A stretch of 64,000 bases of DNA from Prevotellaceae bacterium UBA4336 (GTDB lineage: Bacteria; Bacteroidota; Bacteroidia; Bacteroidales; Bacteroidaceae): NCBI GenBank assembly GCA_002394305.1, contig DGTM01000019.1:1-64000 (forward strand), written 5' to 3'. Shown one piece after another: positions 18,642-29,400 of this stretch (its first letter is position 1; every line of letters begins with the position of its first letter). Made by a program: the position numbers and the translations under genes. The notes below the pieces were generated by a model, which saw only the letters and a program-made list of their open reading frames with translations, was not told the DNA's origin and searched no databases.

Positions 18642-19502
18642 TTACCATCCAGCGATTTCGCCGCCGATGTCAATCCTGATCTTCTCCGGATTCTTGTCCA
18701 GTGTGACAGTAATCGTGTGACGGTAACCGGGTCTGTAGTTTATCTTGCCTTCCATCAGGTAGGACACATTGCCCACAATAACCTCCACCAGCGGTCGGCG
18801 CGAAGTAATGCTCTGCGGGACGACGATAGCCCGGTACTCGTCGTTAGCCTTCTTCAGGCAGCGGATGGTGCCCGTGCCTGCATAGTTGTCTTTGGCTACG
18901 TCGCCTGTCGAGAGGTCGATGGCAGCTTTCAAGACGGTGCTGTAGAGGTACACTTCGGCATTGCTTGGCAGAGCTCCGTCGAAGTTCTCGCCCTTCTGCA
19001 GCTTCACGATGACGTTGCTCATCCTGTGGGAGAACTGCACGCTGACAGGCTGGTTGGAGGCAGCAATGCCGGTGGCTGTGCCCCAGAGGAAGTCGCTCAG
19101 GCTGTAGTTCTGCTGTGCGCTCTGGTCCGCCAGCACACTGAAGGCGTAGTCCTTCACGTCGTTCACATGCCTCGAATACGGGTAGTAGGCATAGATGTTG
19201 TGCGTGCCGGCGTTCCAATAGACCTTCCGCTTTGAGGTCCACGACGTGCCGTTGAAGGTGAAGAGCTCGTCGTTCACCTCGTTGCCGCCGAGTTGCAGTG
19301 CAGTCTCGGCATTCGTGACGTAGACACCGATGCTGTCGCCATCTTCGAAAGCTGTGTCCGTGGCACGTGTGAGCTGACCCGGATGAAGCATCTGTAGCTG
19401 TATCTCGCCCTCGTCGGCCACAAATTTCGGTTCGCTCAGTTCGTTGTTGCTGCATGAAGCGAACATTGCTGCTGCAGCTGCATAAAGAAATAGTTTTCTC
19501 AT
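18642..19502 (-). CDS. Fimbrillin family (Mfa1-like) lipoprotein
   Basis: 286 residues with lipobox FASCSNN. Mfa-like_1 hallmarks are TRATDTAFEDGDSIGVYV, VYWNAGTHNIYAYYPYS, LSDFLWGTATG, FSHRMSNVIVKLQKGE and HTITVTLDKNPEKIRIDI. It is compact, with no extra C-terminal domains, so it could be a major subunit of a fimbria-like structure, but no self-assembly evidence is visible. It lies 11 bp downstream of the last M64 paralogue and is clearly co-transcribed with it. Confidence 0.85.
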   Translation of the reverse strand: MRKLFLYAAAAAMFASCSNNELSEPKFVADEGEIQLQMLHPGQLTRATDTAFEDGDSIGVYVTNAETALQLGGNEVNDELFTFNGTSWTSKRKVYWNAGTHNIYAYYPYSRHVNDVKDYAFSVLADQSAQQNYSLSDFLWGTATGIAASNQPVSVQFSHRMSNVIVKLQKGENFDGALPSNAEVYLYSTVLKAAIDLSTGDVAKDNYAGTGTIRCLKKANDEYRAIVVPQSITSRRPLVEVIVGNVSYLMEGKINYRPGYRHTITVTLDKNPEKIRIDIGGEIAGW

Positions 19503-19513
19503 ATCGTGTGTGT

Positions 19514-22500
19514 TTATTTGTGCATTTTAGCTTTCAATCCCTTGCGTATCTCCCTTACACGGCCGGCCATCTCCTTGCCACTGACGGTTTGCGGCATACG
19601 ATGCTGGTTGCTGCCCGCATACGACGAGCCGCTAAATGTCTCACCGCCACTGCGTGTCTGCCCCGCGCTGCCCCATTCCTTGGAGTCGTGCTGGTAGAAG
19701 TAGTCCATCGAGAACGGCATGCCCGCATGGCCGAAGATGCGCCTCATGATGCTCAGGCGGCTGGGAGCGTTGTAATAGGGTATGCCATAGTTCATGCATG
19801 AATTCTGTTCGGGACGGAAGATGCCGCGCATGTATTCAAGGCCTCCTTCGTAGACGTCGACGTAATCGCTGTAGCGTGTGTCGAAGACGAAATCCGCCCA
19901 GGGCACGCTATGAAGGCCGCTGATGGTGGAGAGGTTGGCATACTCTCCATTTCTGTGTTTTTCATCAATGATGGCCTTGACGTTGGCTGGTGCCCAGGCG
20001 TTATATACTATCTCCTCGTCGCCCAGACGTCCGAACCCATGCCCGCCAGCCTCATGCTGGATGACACCACGTGTGTCCTGCGGATAGGGACGGCTGCTGG
20101 GCGGGCAGATGCTGATGGCCGCCCCGTTCCACCTGAAATACGTGACACCGCTGTAGGCATCGCTGTTGGGAACAAGGATGATGAGCGTACGGCCTAAAAG
20201 GTCCTGCGTAACAGGTGTATGTTCAACCGCATATTGGTAGACCTCGTCATCTTCGGTCAGCAGTTGATTGCTGACGCAGATTTGGCCGTCGTATCCATAG
20301 AGTGTCCCGAAACGGTTGTTGACGTAGGTGTTCATAGTGTTCACGCCTTTCTCTTGCGACAACGGGAAGCCGGCATAGACGTTGAAGAAGTCGCGGTGAC
20401 TTTTGTAGGGTTCCAGGTCGAAGAAGTACTCCACTTGCTCCCTGACCAGATTCAGGTATTTGCCGTTTGAGATGTCCTCACCGTCGTAGCCATCACCCAG
20501 GAAGACGATGTCGATGCCCCTGCCTTGTGTGGCTTTCTGCAGGGTCAGGTAGCTGTCCTCTTCGTATTCGTAGTCGTATTGCCGAACGACGCAAAAGGTT
20601 TCGTGTCCTTCGTCGGGCATGACGAAGCGGATGGTGTCCGTGCGACCAGTTGTGCCGTGCGGCATGGGGCTGAACGAGAGTGTCAGCTCGCTCTTCCCTT
20701 TGCCACTGTTCTTCGAGAGCGTTACCCACTCAGGTTTATGTTCCACTTGCCACGTGCCGTCGGCATTCAGCACCAGCTGTTCCGTGTGTGCCGTGTTCAG
20801 CGCGTTGGCCTGCATGGGACGGCACACGAAGCTAGAGTATTCTGATATGCGCTTGAATTCGCGCCATCCGGGCGCTTCGCGGTACTTCTCCACACTGCCC
20901 TTCGGCACCTCTACGGTGAAGTTGTCCTTGGGTACGCCGAAGAAGGCATCGCCGCGTACGACGGGCGGCTCCGGGTTCTCGCAGACGATGCTGCCCAGGC
21001 TGTAGCACTCATAGAATGCACGGTCTTCAATTAGTTCCACATTCTTGGGAAGTATGATGCCGGTCAGAGCTGTGCAACCCTCGAAGCAGCGATAGGAAAC
21101 GCGTGCCACATTTTCTGCAAACCGCTGTGTTCCCGTTAAATACTTGCAGTTAGTGAAGGCCTCGTTGTCGATGATGCGCAGGCGGTCATTAAAAATGATA
21201 TGTGAAATTTTTGTTTCAGCAAAACTAACATTACTAAGTTTTATTACATTAGGGGGTAGCACCAGTTCGCCTTGCAGGTTCGCTCCCCTGAAAGCCCCAG
21301 CACCTATCAACTTGACTCCATCGTGGAATTCCAACTGTGAACATCCAATATTCTGGAAGCATAAATCGGGAATCTCCGTCATACATGCTGGTATATTAAT
21401 CGTACCTGTCATATTGGGATAACTCCAATATCCCAAAACCTCTTTCAATGATGATGGGAAATAAAGCGAGCCAGAAAAGTTTCCGTTGGGGGCTACTGCA
21501 ACTTCAATACCCTCAGGTAGATGGAGTTCACCGGTCAGCTTGTTATTATAACCCATGAATTGATCCATGGATTTCAGTGTGGAAGGCAGGGTGAGCGTTC
21601 CCGAGAATTTGGCAGCAAAGGCAAATCCAGATACACTTTCAACACCTTCTGGAATGACAAGCGATCCCGAGAGGCTGGTTCCACAGAAAGCAGTCCATCC
21701 AATTGTTTTTATGCTGTGTTCTGGAAATACAAAATGGCGTAACGAAGATTTCTCGTTGAAACAATCTATGCAACCGTCTTCCATTTCCACCTTGGCCATG
21801 TTTACAGCTTCCAAGGCATTGAGGTTTTCCTGGATGAATCTCCTGTCGTTAGCATTCATGGGGCCGATGATTTTCAGGTTCTTCACATCGCCGTAGTTGT
21901 CAAAAGCGGCATCAATTGCTTCTTTCAGCTTTCCAGCCTCCTCGGTGACAACGGTCGTATAGGTAATTGTCAGTCCATCGTGCATGTCGGGGTCGTCTAT
22001 CCAGGCCACGATGCTGGCATCTGCCAGTTCCAATGTGTAATCGCCTGTCTGCGAGGACTGGTTGACGGTGATGGTCATGTTGTGCATCTTTCCGCTCTGG
22101 TAGGTGGTGTTGGTCTCCTTCACGAGCGGATATGACTTTCCATCGATGGTGACGGAGACGATGGCCTTTCCTGCGGCAACCGTCTGCGGAAAGACTACCG
22201 CACGATATGAACCGTTGTAGGTGAGTGGCGTGATATTCAAGGGCTCCTCGTCGCTTACCACTACACGACCGGTGGTCAGGTCAACCTTTCCGCTGAGGAC
22301 CGTGTTCTCTATCTGTACAGTCTTGCCCAGGGCTGCCCACTGGGAAGGCTCGAATCCGTCGCCCATGACCAATTGCACCGTGATACCCGCCAGCAGGTGC
22401 TTGTATTGCAAGCTGACGGTCTCGCTCGTAGGCATGACTTTTGCTTCTTTGGTCCACAAAAGGTCGCTCGCCTCGTAGCCTGCAAGTGCTCCATTTGTGG

Positions 22501-22936
22501 CGTTGCTGTCCTGTTTACGGCTGACACTGAAAGAATAGTCGGTGACGTTCTCCATTGATTGGTCGTAGGGATAGTAGCCGTAGAAGTCGGCAGGGGTGCT
22601 GCTGTTCTTCCAGTAGAGCTGGTAGTTGGCTCCCCATCGCGTGCCGTCGTAGGTGAAGCGGATGTTGCCTGCACGCTCGCCCTTCAGTGCCGGGGTGCCC
22701 GGATTGCCATCCTTGTCGTAGTCCACCACGAAGATGCCGACGGCATCGCCTTCCACGAAGCCATTCTCCTGTGAGGCACGGGTCTGAGCACTGCCCCCAG
22801 CGGGGTAGTTGCTCTCTATCGTGATAGGTCTGTCTGTGCGGGACGCATCCCCGAGTTCGCCCAAGCTTTCAGAACATGAAGCCGACAAAATAGACAAAAC
22901 AAGATAATATAGTAATGTATAGTCGCGGTGTTTCAT
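19514..22936 (-). CDS. Fimbrillin-LRR-M64 peptidase lipoprotein, paralogue 3
   Basis: 1140 residues. Lipobox ILSASCSES, then a fimbrillin-like domain (to about 280: YWKNSSTPADFYGYYPYD, ASDLLWTKE, LQYKHLLAGITVQL), BspA-type LRR_5 repeats (about 330-680: LVIPEGVESVSGFAF, LTLPSTLKSMDQF, IILPKNVELIEDRAF), a BACON-like segment (WQVEHKPEWVTLSKNSGK) and an M64 metallopeptidase (about 770-1100: IVFLGDGYDGEDI, EPYKSHRDFFNVYAGF). The zinc motif is HEAGGHGFGRLGDE near residue 961, with NSCMN downstream. M64 members include an IgA-cleaving protease; the target here is unknown. Start ATG overlaps the previous gene's stop by 4 bp. Confidence 0.88.
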   Translation of the reverse strand: MKHRDYTLLYYLVLSILSASCSESLGELGDASRTDRPITIESNYPAGGSAQTRASQENGFVEGDAVGIFVVDYDKDGNPGTPALKGERAGNIRFTYDGTRWGANYQLYWKNSSTPADFYGYYPYDQSMENVTDYSFSVSRKQDSNATNGALAGYEASDLLWTKEAKVMPTSETVSLQYKHLLAGITVQLVMGDGFEPSQWAALGKTVQIENTVLSGKVDLTTGRVVVSDEEPLNITPLTYNGSYRAVVFPQTVAAGKAIVSVTIDGKSYPLVKETNTTYQSGKMHNMTITVNQSSQTGDYTLELADASIVAWIDDPDMHDGLTITYTTVVTEEAGKLKEAIDAAFDNYGDVKNLKIIGPMNANDRRFIQENLNALEAVNMAKVEMEDGCIDCFNEKSSLRHFVFPEHSIKTIGWTAFCGTSLSGSLVIPEGVESVSGFAFAAKFSGTLTLPSTLKSMDQFMGYNNKLTGELHLPEGIEVAVAPNGNFSGSLYFPSSLKEVLGYWSYPNMTGTINIPACMTEIPDLCFQNIGCSQLEFHDGVKLIGAGAFRGANLQGELVLPPNVIKLSNVSFAETKISHIIFNDRLRIIDNEAFTNCKYLTGTQRFAENVARVSYRCFEGCTALTGIILPKNVELIEDRAFYECYSLGSIVCENPEPPVVRGDAFFGVPKDNFTVEVPKGSVEKYREAPGWREFKRISEYSSFVCRPMQANALNTAHTEQLVLNADGTWQVEHKPEWVTLSKNSGKGKSELTLSFSPMPHGTTGRTDTIRFVMPDEGHETFCVVRQYDYEYEEDSYLTLQKATQGRGIDIVFLGDGYDGEDISNGKYLNLVREQVEYFFDLEPYKSHRDFFNVYAGFPLSQEKGVNTMNTYVNNRFGTLYGYDGQICVSNQLLTEDDEVYQYAVEHTPVTQDLLGRTLIILVPNSDAYSGVTYFRWNGAAISICPPSSRPYPQDTRGVIQHEAGGHGFGRLGDEEIVYNAWAPANVKAIIDEKHRNGEYANLSTISGLHSVPWADFVFDTRYSDYVDVYEGGLEYMRGIFRPEQNSCMNYGIPYYNAPSRLSIMRRIFGHAGMPFSMDYFYQHDSKEWGSAGQTRSGGETFSGSSYAGSNQHRMPQTVSGKEMAGRVREIRKGLKAKMHK

Positions 22937-25900
22937 CGTTTGCCTCCTTTCTTACTGATGTAGTCGAGCGGTGAGCCTTTTATTATGAGCGGCGGGCTTG
23001 GCGGCAATGCACCGGCCTCGCTGCCAGGCGTGCCGCTGCGCGTCAGGAACTTTTCGCCCATCTGCCGGCTGTCCTTGCTGACGAAGGTCTCGTAGTCGAA
23101 CGTTTCCCCGCTGTACTGCATGATGCGTTCTACGATGGCCTGACGGGAGATGGTGCTGTAGTAGGGCACGTTGTTGTTCATGCACGAGTTTACTTCCGAG
23201 CGGTAGATGCCCCTCGCGTGCATATGGCCGCCCTCGTAGATGTCCACGATGTCGCTGTATCGCGGGTCGAAGATGAGATGGCTCCACTCGCTTCCCCCGT
23301 ATTTGCCCTGCAGGGAAAGGTTGGGATACCATCCCAACTGCCGTGCTTCCGCTACATGGCTGGCATGGCTGCAGCAGGTGCAGATGCAGGTGTAGATGTT
23401 GTCGCGGTGGTAGATGTATTCGTCGCCCAGCTTGCCGAAGCCGTGACCGCCCGCCTCGTGTTGGATGATGCCCCGGAAGTCGTTGGGATAGTCATAGCGG
23501 CTATGGGGTGCAAATGCCACTGCTGCACCGGAAGTGTAGAGCGTCGCAATGCCCTCGTAGGCATCATCATTGGGCACACATATAACAAGGCTCCGGTTGA
23601 CATTGGCGGGAGTGATGGCGGTTCCGCTCACCTCGTTCAGCACATAGTTCATTACGTCGTCGGGGTGAACCTCAAGGCGTCCGCCTGCACCTGCGCCGTA
23701 GATGGTGTTGAACTTCGTCTGCCGCCAGATGTTGACATTCGAGCAGACACCGCTTTCGTAGCTCATGGCTATATCGGCATAGACGTTGAAATACTCCCTG
23801 TATGTCTTGTAGGGTTCGATGGCAAAGAAATACTCCATGCCTTCGCGCATGTCCAGGAGGAAGTTCCCCTTGGCAATGTCCTCGGCATCATAGCCGTCGC
23901 CCAGGAACACGATGTTGATGCCTCCGGCCGTTCCTTTCGTTGCCTGCTGGAGTGTCATCTGTGTGTCCTCGTCGTATTCGTAGTCGAACTGTTCCACGGA
24001 GTAGTAACAGGTGATGGGGTTCCCCTGTTCGTCCGTTTTGCCTGTCAGCGTGAAAACGATGCTGTCCCTTCGGTCGGCAGAGCCGTGGGGCAGGGCATCT
24101 ATCGTGACGGTGAACTCAGCTTTCTTGAAGCCTGACTTTTTCGAAGGATGGAGCCAGTCGGGACAGTACGTCACCTTCCAGAGCCCGTCGGCATTGAGGA
24201 CAACGGTGCGTGTGCCGGCTTTGTTCAGGAGCTTTGCATGTATGGGCCGGCACACAAAGTTCTGATATGTGGAGATGCGCTTGAACTCGCGCCAGCCGGA
24301 GGCTTTGCGGTAGGCATCCACGCTTCCTTCCGGCACTACCAACGCACACTCGTTCTTCTCCACGCCATTGAAGGCCCACGGGCTAAGGACTGGTGGTTCG
24401 GGGTTGAGGCATCGGACGTAATAGAGCGAGCGGCAGTTCTCAAAGGCGTTGGCCTTGATTTCTTCCAAATGCTCAGGCAGGACGACTGCACCCAGTTTGG
24501 TACACCAGGCGAAGGCTCTTTCCTGTATCTGGACGACGGTGGAGGGTATGGTGATGGTGTCCTGCAGGTTGCAGCTCTCGAATGTGCTTCCTTCGATGAC
24601 TTCCAAGCCTTCGGGGAGATTTATGTGCGCGAAGTTACTGCCCTGGAAGGCTCCCCCGTGTGCTCCCATCTCGCCACCTTGTAACCTTTTTAGGGTTGAC
24701 GGCAAGTGAACATCCTGCGTTAATGAGCTGCTGCCACAATCGGCAATGTACTCCACTCCCTCAGGAAAGACGATAGAGGAATATTGTCCTCCTATGCCAT
24801 AAACCTTTTTCACACCTTGAGGAATACGTACCACCTTGGCGGTCATGTTGGGTGCAAAAGTGCCATAGACTTCCGTAAGTCCATTAGGAATATGTATGTT
24901 GCCTGTCAGAAACTCACATCCACTAAAGGCACCTGCACCAAGGTATGTCATGTGTTCCGGTAGCACAACTTCGCCAGATAATGCTGTCCCACTGAATGCG
25001 TTGTTTGCAATATACTTTACCGTTGATGGTATGTATAATTCTCCTGAGAGTGCTGGTGTTTGTGAATCATAGAAGCCGCTTGTGCCGCCGAAATCACCGT
25101 CGATATACTCCAATCCCTCTGGGAAGATGAGCGACCCTCGGAGGTTGCAGGAACTGAATGAGCAAACGCCTTTAATGCTGTCCGGCCATGTGACGTATGA
25201 GAGGTAGTACATGCCGTACATACTCGGCAGCCAGTCGTCTGCCTCTATTGGCAGTCCGTATGGCAGTTCGCCCCATCCGCTTTCCCAACGTCGGGTCGTG
25301 ATATTCTTGGTGCGTAGCTCCTTCATGTTTAGCGCCTCCAAGTAGGGCATTTGTTCCTTCATATACGTGAAAGCTCTATTGCCCACGATTGTTCCAGTCA
25401 GCTTAAGATTGATGATTTCCTTCGGGTCAAGTCCCATGCGTGTAATGACATCGCCTAGATATTCGCCCTCCTCAATATGTACCGTGATATATTCGCGGGT
25501 AGAGCCGTCATGTGAGACAGGGTCGTTATCCCAGACTGTGACACTTTCGCTGATGAGGTTGAACTGATAGTCACCGGTATCAAGGGATTTCTTTACCTCG
25601 ATGGTAAACTGATGCAGTTTGCCTGGGTAATAGACCATTGGCACCTGGCGTTTGAATTGGTAAGTCTTGCCGCCGACGGTGATGGCGAGGAGGTTTGTCT
25701 TGGCTGCAATTGTCTGCGGAACGACTACGGCGCGGAATGTAGTTCCCTCCCGACCTCCTCCATATTGGAGGCTTGTGATTGACTTCGTTTCTGCATTGGC
25801 AGGTGTGACGTTGCCTGTTTGCAGGTTGATGGTGCAATCGGTAATCGTGTTCTTCACGAGAACGGACTTGTGGACTTCGTTCCATTCGCCTTCGTCGAAG

Positions 25901-26475
25901 CCAAAGCCTTCGGTGAGGATAACCTTGATGCCTGCCATCAGGTGTTGGTGCTGCAAGGTGATGGCTCCGGCTGTGGGGTTGACCCCTTCCTTCTTAGCCC
26001 AAAGGAAGTCGCTTGCCTCGTAGCCCAGCAGATGGCGGCCGGTCTTAAGGTTGTCGCGCTGGTTCTGCTGTACGCTGAAGGGGTAGGCCGAAGTGCTGCT
26101 GAGTTCGGCGTCGAAGGGATAGTAGCCGTAGGCATCGATGGGTGTCTTCTTGTCTTTCCAGTAAATCTGATAGCTGCCTGTCCACTTGCCCGATGCCTCG
26201 TCGTAGGTGAAGCAGACGTTGTCGGCATGATTGCCGGAAGGCTGCAGGGACTGTGGGGCTTCGTCCTTGTAGTTGACGATGAACACGCCAATCTGGTCGC
26301 CATCGGCAAAGCCTCCGTCGTTGGCACGCGTGGTGTATTGCTGGCTGATTTCTGCCCGCAGTTCCATGGCGTCTCTCGCGGCTGTCTGCGCATCCTCGAC
26401 CACGGTGTCGGAACAGGAAGCAAGGAGCAGAAGCGCTGCTATGTATATATAATAATAATGTATTCTCATGTTCAT
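22933..26475 (-). CDS. Fimbrillin-LRR-M64 peptidase lipoprotein, paralogue 2
   Basis: 1180 residues with the same architecture as its neighbours: lipobox LLLLASCSD; fimbrillin-like N-terminus (YWKDKKTPIDAYGYYPFD, ASDFLWAKKEG, LQHQHLMAGIKVIL); LRR_5 repeats (about 400-730); BACON-like region; M64 peptidase with IVFLGDGYDAEDIAKGNF and motif HEAGGHGFGKLGDEY near residue 1006, plus SCMNNNVPYY. A Cys-rich loop follows the zinc motif (CICTCCSH) and could bind a second metal. The C-terminal tail GALPPSPPLIIKG is extra. Both ends overlap neighbouring genes by 4 bp (ATGA), so the three paralogues should be translationally coupled. Confidence 0.88.
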   Translation of the reverse strand: MNMRIHYYYIYIAALLLLASCSDTVVEDAQTAARDAMELRAEISQQYTTRANDGGFADGDQIGVFIVNYKDEAPQSLQPSGNHADNVCFTYDEASGKWTGSYQIYWKDKKTPIDAYGYYPFDAELSSTSAYPFSVQQNQRDNLKTGRHLLGYEASDFLWAKKEGVNPTAGAITLQHQHLMAGIKVILTEGFGFDEGEWNEVHKSVLVKNTITDCTINLQTGNVTPANAETKSITSLQYGGGREGTTFRAVVVPQTIAAKTNLLAITVGGKTYQFKRQVPMVYYPGKLHQFTIEVKKSLDTGDYQFNLISESVTVWDNDPVSHDGSTREYITVHIEEGEYLGDVITRMGLDPKEIINLKLTGTIVGNRAFTYMKEQMPYLEALNMKELRTKNITTRRWESGWGELPYGLPIEADDWLPSMYGMYYLSYVTWPDSIKGVCSFSSCNLRGSLIFPEGLEYIDGDFGGTSGFYDSQTPALSGELYIPSTVKYIANNAFSGTALSGEVVLPEHMTYLGAGAFSGCEFLTGNIHIPNGLTEVYGTFAPNMTAKVVRIPQGVKKVYGIGGQYSSIVFPEGVEYIADCGSSSLTQDVHLPSTLKRLQGGEMGAHGGAFQGSNFAHINLPEGLEVIEGSTFESCNLQDTITIPSTVVQIQERAFAWCTKLGAVVLPEHLEEIKANAFENCRSLYYVRCLNPEPPVLSPWAFNGVEKNECALVVPEGSVDAYRKASGWREFKRISTYQNFVCRPIHAKLLNKAGTRTVVLNADGLWKVTYCPDWLHPSKKSGFKKAEFTVTIDALPHGSADRRDSIVFTLTGKTDEQGNPITCYYSVEQFDYEYDEDTQMTLQQATKGTAGGINIVFLGDGYDAEDIAKGNFLLDMREGMEYFFAIEPYKTYREYFNVYADIAMSYESGVCSNVNIWRQTKFNTIYGAGAGGRLEVHPDDVMNYVLNEVSGTAITPANVNRSLVICVPNDDAYEGIATLYTSGAAVAFAPHSRYDYPNDFRGIIQHEAGGHGFGKLGDEYIYHRDNIYTCICTCCSHASHVAEARQLGWYPNLSLQGKYGGSEWSHLIFDPRYSDIVDIYEGGHMHARGIYRSEVNSCMNNNVPYYSTISRQAIVERIMQYSGETFDYETFVSKDSRQMGEKFLTRSGTPGSEAGALPPSPPLIIKGSPLDYISKKGGKR

Positions 26476-29400
26476 TCGGGAATTTCTATTTTGTCGTTAG
26501 CCATGAATCCTTCCAGCGTGAATGTTTTGCCTGCTGCTTCCATGATGCGGCGGACTATCTCGTAGCGGCTGATGGCGTTGTAGTAGTGGATGTGTGCCGC
26601 TCCCATCACGCTCTGGTTCTCGGAGCGGTAAGTGCTGCGTGCATGATTCAGCGCTCCTTCATAGACGTCAACATAGGGTGCATACCGTTCGTTGAATATA
26701 AACTGACGCCAGGGCAACTCGGTCATCTTAGGCGTGATGCTGACGTTCTGCCACCATCCCTTTTGGCGAGCCCTGTTGTATTCGTTGGTCATGTTGCAGC
26801 CGGGGCATGTGCAGGCTTTCATGAATGTGAAGTGGTTGACGTACTCCGGTCCGAGCTTGCCGAAGCCGAGTCCGCCGAGGTGGTGCAGTATGTCGCCGCG
26901 TTGGTCGTAGGGGTAGATGTCCTCGTTCTTGCCAAGCCAGCTGAAGGAGATGCCGTTGTCCCATAGGTCGGTGTGGCAGCCATAGGCCGATGTGTTGCAG
27001 AGCACGAGCACGGCTACATGCTCGTTGATGTCTGCAGCATGTTCCTGGGCATACTGCCAGACTAAGTTGTTGCTGTTCTCCCAAGCATCTTCCGGCTGGA
27101 AGCGAAGCTTTCCGCTCATGCCCGTCTCGGGCGAACAGGCGTAAGCCGTAGAGACGGTGAAATAGTCGCGGTAGGTCTTGTAGGGCTCGGTGCTGAACAG
27201 GTGTTCCATCTGTGCCGTCATGTCCAAGAGATATTTGCCCGAGGCGATGTCGTCGGCATTGTAGCCCTCGCCCACAATGAATATAGGTATGGGCGTGCCA
27301 CCGGCAGAAGCTGTCTGCAGGGTAACGGTGGCGTCTTCCTTCACGCCTGCATTCACTTGCCGGACATCGGTATAGGTGGTGTAGTCCTTGCCCTTCAAGC
27401 CGAACACAATCTTACCATCACGGGTTTCTCCCGAATTAGGCTGAACGGTGACGATAACCTCTTCCTTGTATTCACCCGAAGATGGCGAGACTTTTATCCA
27501 TGAGGGGCATTCAATCACTTCCCATTCGCCTTCGGCACGCAATATGCCAGAGCGTGTCGTGCCTTTATCCATGCATACAATCTCCGAAACGTTGTAAGCC
27601 AACTCATGATGAGGCGTGATGTTTTGGAACGTCTTCCAATCGTTGGAGCGACGATATAATTCGATGCTTTGCTCGGGAACCTCAAGAACAACCTTGTCGA
27701 AATAAAGGCCGTCGAAGACACCCTCCTCCAAAGTGGGAGGTTCGGGGTTGAGGCATATGACGGTTTGCAAGCCATCACAATCAGCAAAGGCCCTTCTCCC
27801 TATTTCGCTTACGTATTTGGGAATGGTAATGGAGGTGAGCAAGTGGTTGGCTTGGAACGTCTCGGCGCCAATGTACTCCAATTTCGAGGGTAGCGTTATC
27901 TTCGTTAGCTGATTTAATCCAAAAGCGCCCCATCCAATATCAAGACAGTTCTCTGGTATCACCAGTTCTCCCTCTATTCCACAATTATCAAAAGCGTGTG
28001 CGCTAATTTTACGCAAGGCAGGAGGTAGCTTTAATTGGAAAGGCAAGCTGTGCCAGCGGAAGACTTCCCGTCCATCTATTTCTTCCAAATCATCGTTGAA
28101 ATGGATGTTGCTGATACGCGAAGGCCAGCCCTCGCCAACTTTCTTCACACCAGCTGGGATGGTGATGTCGACATAGCCCTTGAGGGCAATACCTAATCCC
28201 CCTGCATAATCTAACCCTTGAGGTATTTCTATCTTGCCTGTGAACGAACCGTCGCTGCCCATCCCAGTGAACACTCCCTCTAATTGTTTTAGCTTTGATG
28301 GGATATGGAACGTGCCGTAGAAGTTGGGAGTGCGGTCGAAAGCGCCGCCACCGATGTATGTGATGTTGTCTGTCAGCTTCAGGTCACAACTGAAGCCGCA
28401 GCCGGAGAAGGCACTGCTTCCTATGCTGTCCAACGTGCTGGGCAGGATGAGTTCCACTCCATTGTAATCCCCTGTATATGCCAACGCATTAATTCCTATG
28501 CTTGTCACGCCCTCGGGAATCTCCAGCGTAGAGTACATCAGTCCGCGCATTTCGCGCATACATTCATTACCCAAGGCTTTAAGAGAAGATGGTAGCACAA
28601 AGGAACGTATGGAGCTTTTACCATAAAAAGCTTTAGCTGGCAGGGTGTTGTCGGCATAGTAGTCGTGCCAGTTGCTATCGTACCACTCATTGCCTATCCA
28701 GGCATGCTTGATTACGGCATCTCTCAGGTTCAGGTGCTTCAGCTCAGGCATTCCGTCGCGCAGGAGGTCGAAGTCTTCCGTGGTCAGTTCGCCTGTCACC
28801 TTCAGGTTCTGTATACTCTTGTAGTCCAGTCCGGCCTTGGTGATGCTCTCCCCCAGCTTGCCCATTTCGGGACAATGGACGATGACGTACTGCATGGAGG
28901 AGAACTTGTGGCTTGCCTCGTCGTTCACCCAGTCGGTGATGCCTTCGTCGCTGACTGTGATGCTGTAGTCGCCCGATGCTGCGCTCTTGTTGACGGTGAT
29001 GGTGAAGTTGTGGAGCTTGCCGGCCTGGTACTTCATGGGCGAGGCGATGGTGTGGCTGTAGGCCTTGCCGTCTATGGTGATGCTGACGAGGGCTTTGCCT
29101 GCCGCCACCGTTTGCGGGACGACGACGGCCCGGTAGTCGCTGGTCTGCTCCAGCATGCGGATGGGGCGGTCGTAGCTGCCTGTGGCTGTGGCGGTTCCTG
29201 TGGCAAGGTCGATGGTGGCTGTGCGCACGGTGTTGTCTACGGTCACCAGGCGCGGCTGTTTCTCCCACTCGGTGTCCGTCAGGCCTTCACCTTTCTTTAA
29301 TTGCACGCGCACGCCTGCGAGGCGGTGGCTGTAGCGTACGATGATGGTTTCGGTGGTGGGTGTTGTGCCTGCCGTCTTGCCCCAAAGGAAGTCGCTCTGC

